This document shows, piece after piece, positions 11,501 to 23,450 of a stretch of DNA of 64,000 nt. The stretch lies in assembly GCA_015680905.1 (NCBI GenBank), contig CM027381.1, positions 83,787,501 through 83,851,500 on the forward strand, read 5' to 3'. The notes below the pieces were generated by a model. That model worked only from the letters and a program-made list of their open reading frames with translations. It ran no database searches and was not told where the DNA came from. A program made the translations under genes and the position numbers. The DNA comes from Coptis chinensis. Lineage: Eukaryota; Streptophyta; Magnoliopsida; Ranunculales; Ranunculaceae. The number at the start of each line of letters is the position of its first letter. Positions within the stretch are counted from its first letter, which is position 1.

Positions 11501-13791
11501 TGGTGCTCATATTATTCAGTTCTTTCTTGTCCAAGTGAAAGTTGAAACCCGCATAAAACTACCTACCTAACCCGCATAAAACTACCTACCTCACAGTGTT
11601 CTCTCCACCCCCTAGGCGAAAGAGTAGTGTTTCAGGATTTCTTGTGTTGTGTTACCCATTCCCACGTATCCTATATATTCAATCAAGGTTGTCACTGCGA
11701 AGCTATAATCAAGGTGCAGAGGGTCTTACCATCTAGATTCTTTTGTTGCTAGGTGGGATCGACTTTTAGTTTATATTCGTGGGTACGAGGTGTATCTGTG
11801 TATGTTTGGGTTTTCTTTGGATGACTTGTTCTCTTGTAGCTGTAGTCCTTTCTTAGCCTTCTAGCTTTATTAATTTAAATTTGACTTTTACTTAACACCC
11901 AAGAAAAAAAATCAAAACAAAAGAAAACAAGAATGTTTGAGCTCATGATTTCACATGCGTGATCTCTTAAAGTTTATTTGCAGCTAAGATAACAACACAA
12001 TTATAATGGTTTTCAGGCTCCAGTTAGTGATCGGGAATATAGAGCAACCCTTCCGGAAACAGCATCTATGATTGATTTGGCATCAACTATGATAGGTGAA
12101 GGTCGAGGGATGGATCTAATGCCTAGGGAAGCAGATCCAGAGGCACCAATGACTGCCTATAGGTTTGGATCCTACATTGTCTTTTGTTACCCACCCCTCA
12201 CAGGCAATGCAAATTGAAGATAAATAAAGAAAAGAAATCAAACTTCTATTTTAATTACTTAGTTTTTTCGTAGAATGTTTTCGGTCTATTAGTCAGATAG
12301 CCTAAAATCGAAAAATGCTGTTAATTTGTTATCACAGGCAATGCAAATTGAAGATAAATAAAGAAAAGAAATCAAAATTCTATTTTAATTACTTAGTTTT
12401 TTCGTAGAATGTTTTCGGTCTATTAGTCAGATAGCCTAAAATCGAAAAATGCTGTTAATTTGTTATGTAGTAGTATAATTCTGTTTGTGTTTAGAATTGT
12501 ACAAAATATGGGTGGATTTACTAACAACTATGAGCTTTATGAGGATGTTATTTTGCTATTTTACTAGTAGGCCCATCCCCAATACCCACCCACCCCCCAC
12601 CCCCAAAAAAAAAAAACGAAACCTGTATGGAACTATTCTTGTTAGCATCACCGATCAGCGTTGAATCATTTTTCTGTTCGGACTGATCATGTCGTACAAT
12701 ATCAAGATGATAACAGTGAAAAGGGGTCTAAAACTTTATATTAGTTAAATATGGTGTTTAGGGAGCAGAATGGCCTTACTGAAACTCAGGGTCAGTTAGT
12801 AAAATTTGAAAGATGCATGTGGTAGGCTGTGCCTCCCTGTGTACTTCAGTGCCTTGCCAAGATTGCAGTCGCTCAGCGTTAAGCTTGTAATACTTGAATA
12901 TTTAATGTTAAGAACTTAAGATTATGGACAAGACTTCATTGGCCTTCTTTTTTCAAATATGCAAAAAGGTAGTATAACTAGATGAATGGTAGATAGGCCA
13001 TTGTTACACCTTCTGTGTGCATGTGTAGTCCTGGCTTCCTGACTGAAATCGTGGGTGAAATATAGGTATCACTCCCTCTGTGCTTATATGGGAGATGACG
13101 ATATGTTCAGTTCTGATCATAGTGATGACCAATTGAGAACAAGACTTGGGCATATGTCAAGCACGCCTTGTCAGGTATGTGAATTTGCACGTTCTCCTCT
13201 TCCTTGTGTTTGTGCCTGTGTATTCGTGTGTTATGAGAATGCAATTGGGCTCCAGTTAAGTTTATTTCCTTCATTTTTGCTGGGTGAATGATTCTAAATT
13301 CTACTACTGTGTGCTAACTGCAGGTTATATTTTCCATGGCTGATGAGTATGTGCCTGAATACGCTGATAAGAAAGCCTTAGTTGAAAGGTATGGACGCTT
13401 TTAGCTGATCATGTTTATCCAAACAGAAGAGCTAGAAAATTTAGTTTATGTACTATACTTTCGATGTCTCCACCAAATGTTATCCGGTTATCCGGACCTC
13501 AGTAGATACTAGACAGTGAATGCACGCACAGGAAAACAACAAAAGTATTTTTAGTCATAACTGCAAATTCATGATCTGCTTGTATGTCCTCTCCTTGTGT
13601 ATCTCGACAAGTAATGATTAGTTTGATTGTTGGTCATTTGTAGATTGTGTAGAGCTCTGGGAGGAGCAGAGAAAGTTGAGATCGAGTGGGGAAATCATTC
13701 TCTATCTAATAGAGTTGAAGAAGCAGTGAAGGTCATAGTAAACTTCATTAAAACTGAGGGACCAAAAGGTTGGGATGATCCATGGAGCTAG
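8554..13791 (+). CDS. Alpha/beta-hydrolase of the DUF1749 / UPF0613 family
   Basis: Nine exons join without a break: 8554-8751, 8843-8919, 8996-9101, 9649-9741, 9825-9890, 12017-12162, 13066-13174, 13324-13388, 13644-13791. They total 1008 nt and encode 335 aa. All introns are GT-AG with matching phases. The first 45 residues are Ser-rich and low in acidic residues, so a plastid transit peptide is possible. The core carries the nucleophile elbow VGHSTG (Ser154), a likely acid at Asp272 (FSMADEYVPEY) and His305 (WGNHS), a complete catalytic triad. DUF1749 proteins are serine-hydrolase-fold enzymes of unknown substrate, so no reaction is assigned. Intron 5 is 2.1 kb and holds a MITE and tandem duplications. 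This is the only gene here with no lesion. Confidence 0.9.
10008..10314. mobile_element. MITE, family A member 1, in esterase intron 5
   Basis: About 307 bp. The ends GAGTCAGGCTACCT and AGGTAGCCTGACTC are inverted repeats that extend inward through ttgacatc/gatgtcaa. Inner sequence (gagctaagggctgatttttgg, ccgttgaataaat, cttttgacaaggttt) resembles the element at 32513-32858, so the two belong to one family. No coding capacity. The flanks read atacat/atgtat, so the target duplication cannot be separated from the inverted repeat. Confidence 0.7.
11117..11372 (+). repeat. Imperfect tandem duplication, about 128 bp x 2 (intron 5)
   Basis: Both copies start ctgttttccacct and share gtttcttgggtgtgtct and tctgatcctctggtt at the same spacing. 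Copy 2 starts at 11245. Divergence is about a quarter, so the duplication is old. A short direct repeat (acccgcataaaactaccta, two copies) follows at 11550-11590. Confidence 0.6.
12198..12466 (+). repeat. Near-perfect tandem duplication, 134 bp x 2, in esterase intron 6
   Basis: Starting from tcacaggcaatgcaaattg at 12198 and again at 12332, the two units are almost identical through gctgttaatttgttat. The very low divergence indicates a recent duplication. It lies well inside the intron and leaves the splice sites untouched. Confidence 0.85.
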
Positions 13792-15600
13792 CTCGATGTG
13801 CCGTTTTATTCTTCTGTATTATCACGTATTTTGTCATTTCCAATCATATTGATTAAATTCTATGCCTTCCGTGTATCATTTTTCATAAGGAGCTCGTGTG
13901 CGTTTGGGTTCGTGGTCTGATAATTCATTTTTTGATGTCTGCTACAGATTTTATATTTTTTTTTGCTTTCAAAGAGTGGTATTAATAGGATACATGGTCA
14001 TTTGATTGGTGTAAATATTACCTGACAATGACCACAACTATCGGCTAAGCTCCGAATATGTATTTTTTTCATTATTTTGATATTTTTTATTTAATTCTAT
14101 TTTTCGGGTAAAAGCTAAGCTCTAAGATAGGTTTGGACTTTGGACGTTTGGTATACATTGCACTCTACTAAGATTTATATTGTTTTGTCACTTTAACACT
14201 GTTTTGAATGTAATATGGGTTGCCTTTGATAATCGATTTGGTACTTTGGTAGTACGACAGTAGGACCTTTAACAAGATACAAGCAAGAGCTCTCCAAACA
14301 TTTGTTTATAAATCTTACATTTTTAGTCGGGAAACTTTTGCTTCAAACGAGTGAAACGACAGCCTTAAGGATTATAGTAAATTGAAGTATTGAACCAAAT
14401 GTTTGTCTTCAAATGCCTTGGATTTGGTTGGCGTAGATCGAATTTCCAAATATCAGGCTGGACCAGCTCACCAACTTACTATCCAACAATCCAATCAAAC
14501 CTGCTCCGAGTCTCCAACAAGAGCTGGTGAAAGTTGCTTTCTTATTTATTTTGTACGTGAAATCATGAATAAAGAGTATGTAGGCCCATTTGAAGACAAA
14601 ATCGTGAAATCATGAAAATGCTCTCTTAGATTCTGCTAAGTGCTAACTATCTTCTCATTCCAATTAATATAATCATTACAACGTCGAAAAAAGTAGGCCA
14701 ATAATTGAATTAAACAGGATTTTAATTGTTAATCACACGAAACATTGCAGTGTGTAAGGACTGGTAAACTTTTGAAATATAAACCAAATGATTTGTTTTC
14801 ACATAACTAGCCAATCACTTTTTCACTCTGCATTATATTTTCTACTTTCGAAGTGGAACAATTCTTTGACTCTACTTTCTCATTATGGAATGTGGATTGA
14901 TTGACTTCCAAATTCTACACGTGTACACTTCTAATACATATTATTTCGGGGCATTTTTGTTTATTGCTACATGAAAGTATGAAACCATCACCACCAATAA
15001 GTGTGGAGTTTGGACTATTTAAAGCAGTGTGAGTGTATGCAGTGTTAAAATTATTTGTGTATACTTGTATTCCAGCTCCTCAACAGCTTTATCACAATCT
15101 TATTATCACAACCAACAACAACGAAATAAACACACATGGTATGGCTAAAATAGTTGGCGGGTTATGCATTAAAAGCACCTCTCTGACAAAATACCATAAA
15201 TATCCGTGTCGGTGCTTTTTTTCTTATTCTTGTTTTTTCTTGGATAACACAGTCATTCTAAATTCCAAATAGAGGACATTCTCGTAATTTAACACTATCC
15301 TCCTTCCCTCCTGTCTCTCTAAACTCATGCCAGATATTGCTAACTTTAGACTTCGGTTAAAAAGCTAAAAAAAAATAAATAAAAAAAAAAATTGGATATT
15401 TTGAAGCTTTTGGTCTGGAAAAAAACTTACATGTTGTGTTTTTGTACAAATTGTATTCAAGGTGTGAAAAAAGTTGATGAAAAGTGTTGTGAATTAAAAC
15501 AGTAGCTGTAATACAAGGAGAGAAAGAGAAGTACAACCTCTTCACCCTTCGTTCAAAACATTACCCTTTAGCTTCAAAACGAGACAAACAAAAGGAGAAG
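13792..15600. other. Intergenic spacer
   Basis: It holds the presumed 3' UTR of the esterase gene, then AT-rich sequence with no open frame that looks coding. Two poly-A-rich tracts near 15370-15390 precede the next gene's 5' end. No mobile element was recognised. Confidence 0.5.
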
Positions 15601-15758
15601 ATTGGGAAGTGAAACATTGGTGAAAGAGATTCCACTTTGTAGCAAACCAGTAAGTGTTTTTCTTTTTTTTGTTAGAATAATTTGTGTAGTTTTGACAATG
15701 TTATAGAAATTTGGAGTGTTTTTTTATGATGGGCTTTGTTGAATAATGATACAGATCG
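15601..15758 (+). promoter_or_regulatory. 5' UTR with a probable intron
   Basis: A GTAAGT donor at 15650 and a tgatacag acceptor ending at 15754 would remove a 105-nt leader intron and leave the ATG five bases after the splice junction (15759). Leader introns just upstream of the start codon are common in plants. The upstream transcription start was not identified. Confidence 0.5.
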
Positions 15759-17623
15759 ATGCCAGAAAAAGGAGCGAATCCCATTACATTATACATTTCG
15801 CGGTCGAATTCATGGTTTACGAGGGGGTTTCCAATCATTACGCTTGTTATATTTCTTGGTATGTTGATTATTTGGAGCATTGATGGAAGTACTATTAGAA
15901 GTAGTTTGAATGCATGGAGAAATGGTAGAGATTATATTTCTTTTAAGCTTCACAAACCTGTAAATTTTACCCAGTATGGTTCTCCTACACCGATAAATTC
16001 GACAAAATTTGAGCTTAGTTTTATCAATTCTACGCGACAAAATCTGAATACTTCCAAGTTAGAGGGGAATTTTACCACCCAAGAGAGCTTACCTTCATTA
16101 GTGAATGTGAGTGAAGTTGAGCCTGTTTTTCCTAGCAAGTTGAGTTCTATTGTTGATGAATCGAAGTCCTTATTAGGAACTAGTTTGAGTTGGATCTCAG
16201 CGGAATTAGAACCAAACTATTCGTCGAATCTGCTGTCTAGATGGTTAGCTCCTGGGGGTGAACCATGTCGTGATTCTAAGACAGTGGAAATCTCAATCCC
16301 AGCTTTTGATGTAGACAATTCAAAAGAATTGAGTACTGGAGAAATTCATGAGATTGTTATTCAAGCTTTGGATGATTCTGGGAATCGTCATTGCTTGGGT
16401 GGGGACTACTTTGAGATTGATTTGTCAGGAGAGTCATGGAAAACTCGCCCACCCTTAATTGATCCTGGTGATGGATCTTACTCTTTCAAGCTTCAAGTTC
16501 ATCCAGATTTTGCTGGAGAATATAACTTAACAATAGTCCTTCTGTTTCAACATTTTGGAGGGCTCAGGTTTTCACCAACGCGATTTGTCTATTGGAAGGA
16601 ACTCCGCCGAATTCCGATCAAGTTCTATAAAAACTCAGTTCAGCTACCTGAGTTGTCTATTTGCCAGAAATCCGATTTTCTCCAAGATGTCTGGTCAGGT
16701 AGGTGGACTCGGCATGGCAGAAATGATGAGTGTGAAATTGATAATGATGGGCGTTACCGATGCTTACAGGCTGATTTTCCTTGTCAGAACTCTTGGTGTA
16801 CTGGTTCGTTAGGATTGTTAGAGAGCAATGGTTGGGTTTATTCAGCTCATTGTTCATTTAAGATCTTCTCTGCTGATTCTGCTTGGGAATGCTTGCAAAA
16901 CAGATGGATATTCTTCTGGGGTGATTCAAACCATGTCGACTCCATCAGAAACCTCCTCAATTTTGTCCTTGGATTGCCTGATATCCAATCAGTACCTAGA
17001 CGATTTGATATGAACTTCACCAACCCAAGCAACACTTCTCAATCTGTTCGAATTACAAGCATTTTCAATGGGCACTGGAATGAAACTCTGAATTATCAAG
17101 GCTTGAATTCTCTTCAAAATGAAGACTACAGGAATCTATTGAAAGGGTACTTCCTTGAACAGACAGTGCCTGATACAATTATCATGAATTCAGGACTTCA
17201 TGACGGTGTCTACTGGAAAAATATAAGAGCATTCATCAAAGGTGCTGAGTTTGCAACCAAGTTTTGGGGGGAGGTTCTTGAATCAGTTAAGCAAAGAGGA
17301 TTTCAAGTTCCACGATTACTGTATCGCATAAACGATTGCAAACTGGAGGATATGCAAGGAGCTTAGCATTCAATCCAAACAAAATGGAGGCATTCAATGG
17401 AGTAGTTTTGGATAAATTGAAAAGTGCTGGTATACTATCTGGTGCTATCGACGACTTTGACATGACGTTCCCATGGCATTACGATAACAGGTGCAATGAT
17501 GGAGTGCATTATGGAAGAGCACCAGCTAAGGCGAAATGGAGGGATGGCAAAATTGGGCATCAGTACTTTGTCGATCTCATGCTTGGGCATGTGCTTCTCA
17601 ATGCCCTCTGTGCAAGACACTGA
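15759..17623 (+). CDS. NXPE/PC-esterase-like type II membrane protein, frameshifted near its C-terminus
   Basis: An ATG opens a 535-codon frame ending at TAG 17364-17366. Residues about 24-41 form one membrane anchor (GFPIITLVIFLGMLIIW), suggesting a Golgi/secretory type II protein, and the lumenal part has many N-glycosylation sequons. Residues about 170-290 look like a beta-sandwich domain. IFFWGDSNHVDS places a GDS-type nucleophile at Ser390. The C-terminal 95 codons continue in another frame (17336-17623, GGYARSLAFNPNKMEAF) and contain NDGVHYG, the Asp-x-x-His partner motif of the TBL/PC-esterase fold. So the putative catalytic residues lie on both sides of the break. The break is a net +2 nt at 17327-17344, beside A runs. 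The partial copy at 30250 reads through this point cleanly, so the insertion is either decay or an assembly error. Family naming is from memory; a role in polysaccharide O-acetylation is only analogy. Confidence 0.7.
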
Positions 17624-18890
17624 TAGTGGTTAGTAGTTAATATGGGTTTGGATCAATTTCGTTTTAAAACCACAGCGGAGTTTGGCAAAGCACTGCTTCA
17701 GAGCCAATCCGTTTTGCACTGGCATCAACAAAGGCAAGTGAGCGCCCTGAAATATACATGCAGAGCCTCAAAACAGACCCAAGCTCTGTGCCTTAGTTGT
17801 GAAAGCGTTTCTTGCTTGATTTCGAAGGGACAAAGTCACAAAATGTTTGAACTATTAATCTAGCATGACAGCTTAAGTTTTGAAGGTACACGGAAGAGGA
17901 CATGTGAGTAGGATTTCGTTATTTGTTAATAGAATTTATTATTGATTGCAGTGTTGAACAAATGTAGTTACATTGCTTTTGATCATTACAATTTTAAAGT
18001 GCGTATAACTCAAAATAAGCTAGTGAGGTGTAATTATATGAAGACCGCCCAATGATCCCATGACTCCTTTATTACAAAAGTTCTTTATTGCTGAATTTAG
18101 ACCATGCTTGTCTAGAGCTATATACACTTCGCAAATTTTGGAACTCAAGTTTGAAAAAAGTACACTTTGCAAAATTTGGAACTCAAGTTTGAAAAAAGTT
18201 TTGAAATTTTTGATGGTTAGAAACCTTGTTCTCTATAACATTTCTAAGAAAGTGTGTTTAATTTTTTTTCCTAATTTTTTTTCACTCTAAATGGACAGAA
18301 GTTGTTGTTGTAAAGTTAGTGTTTCAATCATATGAGTAAAACTTCAATTCCCTCCAATATTTCAAGATTTCAATCATCTTTGTTAGTGATGACTTTAGAT
18401 TTTCTTTTGAGAGCATTTGCATTTAGTTTTCTTCTAGAAAATAAATAGAGCTCAGGCCTGTATTTACCATGAAAAAGAACACAATATCCGTGACAAAAAT
18501 TGTCATACCAAAAAGGAGGACAAATTTAAAATGGCCTCAAACCAGAATGACATGTAAATGGTTTCCGTGTGGCTATCTAAAGTTCTTGTTTAGCTGTTAA
18601 GATAATAAAGCAAGAGGTAGACCCTGTTGGTGTATACATAGATTTGGATGTTTTCAAATCAGTTTAGGAAACAAGCACCGCAAGTCCACACCAATTGGAT
18701 TTAGGAAATGAAACGAATTCCTTCTCCCTTGGCGTGGTTTTGATAATTTCAATTTGTAGTAACCAAAAAACAAGATAATTTCAATTTGTGAGAGAAAATT
18801 TTATTAGTAATTCATTAGTTTAATTCTCCTCTATTGTATTAGTAATTTAGAAAAGATAAACAAATATAACACCACATAAAACAGTAGCAC
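17624..18890. other. 3' UTR and spacer; source of the segment copied to 26.7-29.1 kb
   Basis: 17650-18600 has a diverged copy at 26718-26740 plus 28314-29090. A 38-bp tandem duplication (tacacttcgcaaattttgg, two copies, 18123-18198) lies within it. Open frames here are short and not conserved between copies. No gene is supported. Confidence 0.5.
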
Positions 18891-19650
18891 GCAAACTATA
18901 ACACAACAAAAGATAACTCACTCCAAACAGAACGAACCCAAACGCCAGGGTATCAAATTCTAATTCTGTCAAAGAACTGTCCAACTTGGAACTTGAAAAC
19001 CAAACTATCTAGTCACCAAGGGAAGACACATCTTAAACCTCAATTTTTTACTGTTTTATTTTAATCTCCAACAAGTAGCAAAAAATAAAATCAAAAGTGA
19101 AATAAGAACACATCAAGAACAAGAGGTGGCCAACAAGGCCATTGGTAAGGAAAGTAGTTAAACTCCTTAGTATGCAGACCAAAAAGGCCTCACAATCAAC
19201 TCCACTCTTTTGTTTTTCATATCAAACAACATAAGCTCTCCTTTGGCATATAGCAATACCAGTGCTGAATTCATTGGGTGGAATCAAAATCACGTTCAGT
19301 GCACGACGGAAACATCTCAGGCATGCTGATAGTGTAGTTCAAACACCATCTCCAACGACCATCTCTATTGAGCTCCCAAATCTCAAACGTTAACAAGTTG
19401 TATCTCATAAATTGAATGAATCCCTGAGACTGACCCAAGTATCTTCAGATCCTGGAGGTAATAATACCTGTTGTTGCTTGATGTTCAGGTTTACATCAAA
19501 TAGTAGTAAGAAGGGCATTCCAAAATTAGTAATTGCACCCAAGTATATCGTTCCTCTTTCACTAATGACTGACTTCTCAGACACTTCAAAACGAATCGGG
19601 GCAGTGACTGGGAAATTCTCCTTTTAGACATCGTACAATACGGTAGTTCA
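18890..19650 (-). pseudogene. F-box-associated-domain gene relic, copy A
   Basis: On the minus strand, 19640-19200 parallels copy B (20440-20900) almost base for base: the tracts for SQGFIQLMRY, TISMPEMFPSC and the FDMKNKRVE-type tail are all recognisable but fall in different frames. The shared sequence extends downstream into the 3' flank (18900-19190 matches 20190-20440, for example gaggtggccaacaaggcca). This is a tandem duplicate of copy B that has lost its 5' half and reading frame. F-box-associated domains normally sit C-terminal to an F-box in substrate receptors of SCF ubiquitin ligases. Confidence 0.65.
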
Positions 19651-20160
19651 CACGTTCTAAGAAGGGTAACAGATAACTTGACAAGGAAATCTTATATTAT
19701 TTTCCCGCGAACTCACCATGGCGGGCACAGAGAGTGTGTGGGTTTCGTTCCAAAAATGTGTGGGTTTCGTTGACTACTTGACTCATGGCGTTTTACTACA
19801 CGGCACCGAGAAGTGAATGGATTATAATTTATAAAGGAAGTATACCCCCAAAAATGTGTCTCATCCACCAAGTTGCAAGGTATTGGGTGTACTGGTGTAG
19901 TCGAGACTAGAGAGTAGAGTGTAGAGAGTAGATGGGAGTGAGTCATGCACAATTTTGGAAGGTTTCATTGAAACAGTTAGGCGTATACATCCACAATAAG
20001 AGATGGGATATATAACCCATTGAAATTAAGCATCCACGGGTGAAACCCTTAAAAGCAATGGGATAGTATTGGTGGGTTAGCATTTTGACGCACTATTGGA
20101 TCAGAATTTCCGTGATATTTGGTGTTTTGCCGCTACAAACAATGGGATATAAAACCCATT
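19651..20160. other. Spacer between the two F-box relics
   Basis: A short repeated phrase (gtgtgggtttcgtt, two copies near 19736 and 19758) and the word caatgggatat with ataacccatt nearby were seen. No coding or mobile-element structure is supported. Confidence 0.4.
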
Positions 20161-21142
20161 ATTACATCACATAAACCAGTAGGAAGCAAAATCATAAAAT
20201 AATTCTGTCAAACAACTGTCCAATACACCAACTGACCAACCTGCAATTCGAATATCAAACTATCAACTCACCTAGGATAGACACATCATAAACCTCCTCA
20301 ACTTGAACTGTTTTATTTTAATCACCAACAAGAAACAGAAAAAAAATGAAATTAGCACACATCAGAGAAAAGAGGTGGCCAACAAGGCCATAGGTAAGGA
20401 AAGTAGTTAAACGGCGCAGTATCCGTCAGTGACCAAAATGGCTTTACAAGTACTCCACCCTGTTGTTTTGCATATCAAACAGTATAATCTTTTCTTTGGC
20501 ATTTAGCAATACGAGTGCCGAATTCAATGGGTGAAAAGCGAGAAAGTAGAAATCATCTTCAGCGCACGATGGAAACATCTCAGGCGTGCTGATGGTGTAT
20601 TTCAAATACCATCTCATACAACCATCTTCGTTGAGTTCCCAACTCTGAAACACTAACGAGGTGTATCTCATAAGTTGAATGAATCCCTGAGACTGACCAA
20701 GCAAGTATCTAATGCTAATCCAGCTTCAGCTTCACCTTCTGGAGGTAATAATACTTTCTGTTGCTTAATGTTCGGGTTTAGATCAAATAGTGCACAGAAC
20801 GGCGTCCCAGAATAAGTAGCTGCACCAAAGTAAAGCGTTCCTCTTGCACTAATTACTGACTTTTCATACACACGAAAAGGAATGGTGCAAGTGATTCGCA
20901 GCTGAACCCACGGACCTGTCTGCGACGAGAATATCTCAACATCTAAACAACTGGTGCAAAGCTTGGGGTACTCTGCTTGTAGACATCGAACAACTTTGTG
21001 AACAACTTTGTAGTTGGCGCACTCTAAGAATGGGTAGCTGCCGACTTGACATAAGAATCCCTCTACAACGCAATGCAATTCAGTCGTCCTCTTTGGCGGG
21101 TTCTCAAAGAGTGACAGATTGTTTTGTGATTGGATTGCAAAC
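20160..21142 (-). pseudogene. F-box-associated-domain gene, copy B, 3' part
   Basis: Minus-strand 21142-20668 encodes CNPITKQSVTL (one frame, next to the insertion) and then VQLRITCTIPFRVYEKSVISARG in another, continuing as TLYFGAATYSGTPFCALFDLNP. 20704-20444 gives LGQSQGFIQLMRYTS and STPEMFPSCAEDDFYFLAFHPL and ends FDMQNNRVEYL. This is the pattern of plant F-box-associated (FBA) beta-propeller-like domains. Frames change at least twice (near 21110 and 20700). The Ty1/copia element at 21143-26212 sits directly upstream in the coding sequence, and the 5' part continues at 26213-26490. Confidence 0.7.
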
Positions 21143-21491
21143 TGTAAAACTAAACACCTAATTAAAGAGACAAAACACAATGATTTATAGTGGTTCGGTG
21201 CCAATGCGGCGACCTACGTCCACGGGAGAAGAAAAAGATATTATTGCTTGGTTGGTTTTGTTTTTGTGTTACAGAGATGTTTATATAGCACAACATGAGT
21301 GCATATTCGTGTCTATAGTTTCCAAAATGATTGGAGACTTTCCTTTATAGAAAACATACGAATCTGGCAAATCTCTGTCAAAACCGACTAGGGCACGCCC
21401 CGCGCTCGACTTGGGTGCGACCCACGCTCTTGCCTTGGTCGACCTCCAGTACTTTCAGCGCGACCCGCGCTCTTCTCTTTCTTCTCCCACA
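21143..21491 (-). repeat. 3' LTR of the copia element (349 bp)
   Basis: Bounded by TGTGGGAG at the high end and its terminal CA-type end at 21143. On the minus strand it is preceded by the polypurine tract CTTGAGGGGGAG (21492-21503). It matches the 5' LTR closely except in a CpG-rich block at about 21395-21475. Confidence 0.85.
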
Positions 21492-22289
21492 CTCCCCCTC
21501 AAGTTGGTGTGAAAATATCCAGCGAACCCAACTTGGAGAGAATATCATGGAACTTGGAAGCTGGAAGTCCCTTGGTAAAAATGTCTGCAAGTTGTTGGTC
21601 ACTTCAAACAAAGGAGGTAGTGATAATGTTAGACTGTATTTTTTCACGCACAAAATAACAGTCAATTTCGATATGCTTAGTTCTCTCATGAAACACCGGA
21701 TTTGCAGCAATGTGCATAGCGGCTTTGATTATCACAAGAAAGTGTAGTTGGCGGATGCAACCCAAAACACAAATCCTTCGTAAGAGCGAACCCATATGAT
21801 TTCACTCGGTGGTGGAAGCCATAGCCTCAATACTTTCGGCTTAGACTAGAACGAGCCACTACATTCTCGTTTCTTGCTCTTCCGAAAGTGACTAAATTAC
21901 CTCCCACAAAGGTACAATAACCGAAGTAGACCTCCGATCAACCGGACATCCCCTTGTAATCAATCATCATTGTAAGCGATAATAGATGTATGCCCATTTT
22001 TCCGCATCCAAATATTACGCACGGTGACCGCTTCGGATCTTCCTAAAGATTCTAGAAACCGCATTCATATGTGGAGTCCTTGGAGCATGCATAAAACGAC
22101 TAACCAAGCTCACTACATAAGAAATATATGGTCGGGTAATAGTTAAATATATTAGTTTACCAACTAATCACCGATAATTGACCAATGTCGATAAAGAAGA
22201 TCACCAAGTGTTATCCAACTTGGCTCCAATCGTTAGTTGGAGAATCGGATGGTTTTACCCCCACTTTCTGCTCACTCAAAAATATCCAA

Positions 22290-22920
22290 CACATACTTTC
22301 TTTGATTTAGAAATATACCCTTTTTGAATAAGCAATTTCGATCCCAAGAAAGTACTTCATAATACCCGGATCCTTGATGGCAAACTTCTTGTGCAAGAAC
22401 TCCTCGAGCTTAGAAATCTCGATAAGGTCATCACTTATGATAACTATGTCATCAACATAAATAAGAACAATAACCAAGCCTAACCTCGCTAGATTTAACA
22501 AATAAGGAAGGATCGATCACTTCGTTTAAGGTTTGGTCATAGCTAGAATGAATCGAAGCTTGGCATACCACGCTCGTGGAGATTGTTTAAGTCCATAGAT
22601 AGCCTTTTTTAACTTGCATACTAATCCGACCTTAGTCTCCTTCGATGTCCGTGGAATGCTCATATACACTTCTTCTTTAAGATCTCCGTGATAAGAATGC
22701 ATTTTTCACATCCATCCGAAATAATTTCCAGTCTTAATTCACAGCCTAGAGATACAAGAACTCTAAACGTATTCATCTTTGCAACCGGTGCAAAAGTCTC
22801 CTTGTAGTCCCTCGGCCCATAAGTTTGGATGAATCCCTTGCAACAAGTCGAGCTTTAGACCTCTCTAAGGAACCATCATCGCTTGAACTTGTTTCAACAC
22901 CCACCGACAATCAACAATTT
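22290..22920 (-). pseudogene. Copia reverse transcriptase remnant
   Basis: The frame at 22501-22307 contains LIYVDDIVIISDD, the catalytic YVDD box of copia reverse transcriptases, followed by KFAIKDPGIMKYFLGIEIAY, which is characteristic. Upstream, 22910-22500 carries the fingers region in several frames (for example VERYKARLVA-like and gfnpk-like tracts are eroded). Frameshifts rule out a functional enzyme. RNase H sequence between 22290 and 21510 is too decayed to delimit. Confidence 0.8.
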
Positions 22921-23450
22921 TTTCTTTCCATACGGTAGCATAACAATATCCCAAGTGTTATTCTCGCCTAGAGCACGGTTCTTCTTGCATCGCCTTTCTC
23001 CATAATGGGACGAGAGTTCGCTTCTAAAGTTCTTGGGTTCTTGCACGCCATCGACCGTACTTAAGAAAACATGATGAGATAAAGTGATATTGGCATACAT
23101 TATATACTCCTCAGAGGATATGTGACATCATGCAGAGAATAAAAATTCATGTGAGTCACTGGAGGATGCCTTTCTCTATCAGATTTATAGTAATCCTTGA
23201 GAATTTCTGGAGGTCGTTTCTCTCGTTCAGATTGTCTAGAAACTGGAGGAGTTGGAGAATCACCGAGGCGCCGCAGTTCGGCTTCGACCTGCAAAGCGCC
23301 CTCGCGCCCATCTCATTGGAAGTTGTGGATCACCGTGAGCCCAGCACCAGTTGCTTCGACCGCAAAGCGCCCTACTCCCCTTTACTTCAAGCGCCCAGCT
23401 CTTCAAAGGGAACTATACCTTCACCAACTATTGGGACAGGAACAATGCCT

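Noticed and set aside
14403..14615. 70-codon plus-strand frame in the spacer
   Set aside because: No domain, no splice context and no copy elsewhere in the window; the length is expected by chance.
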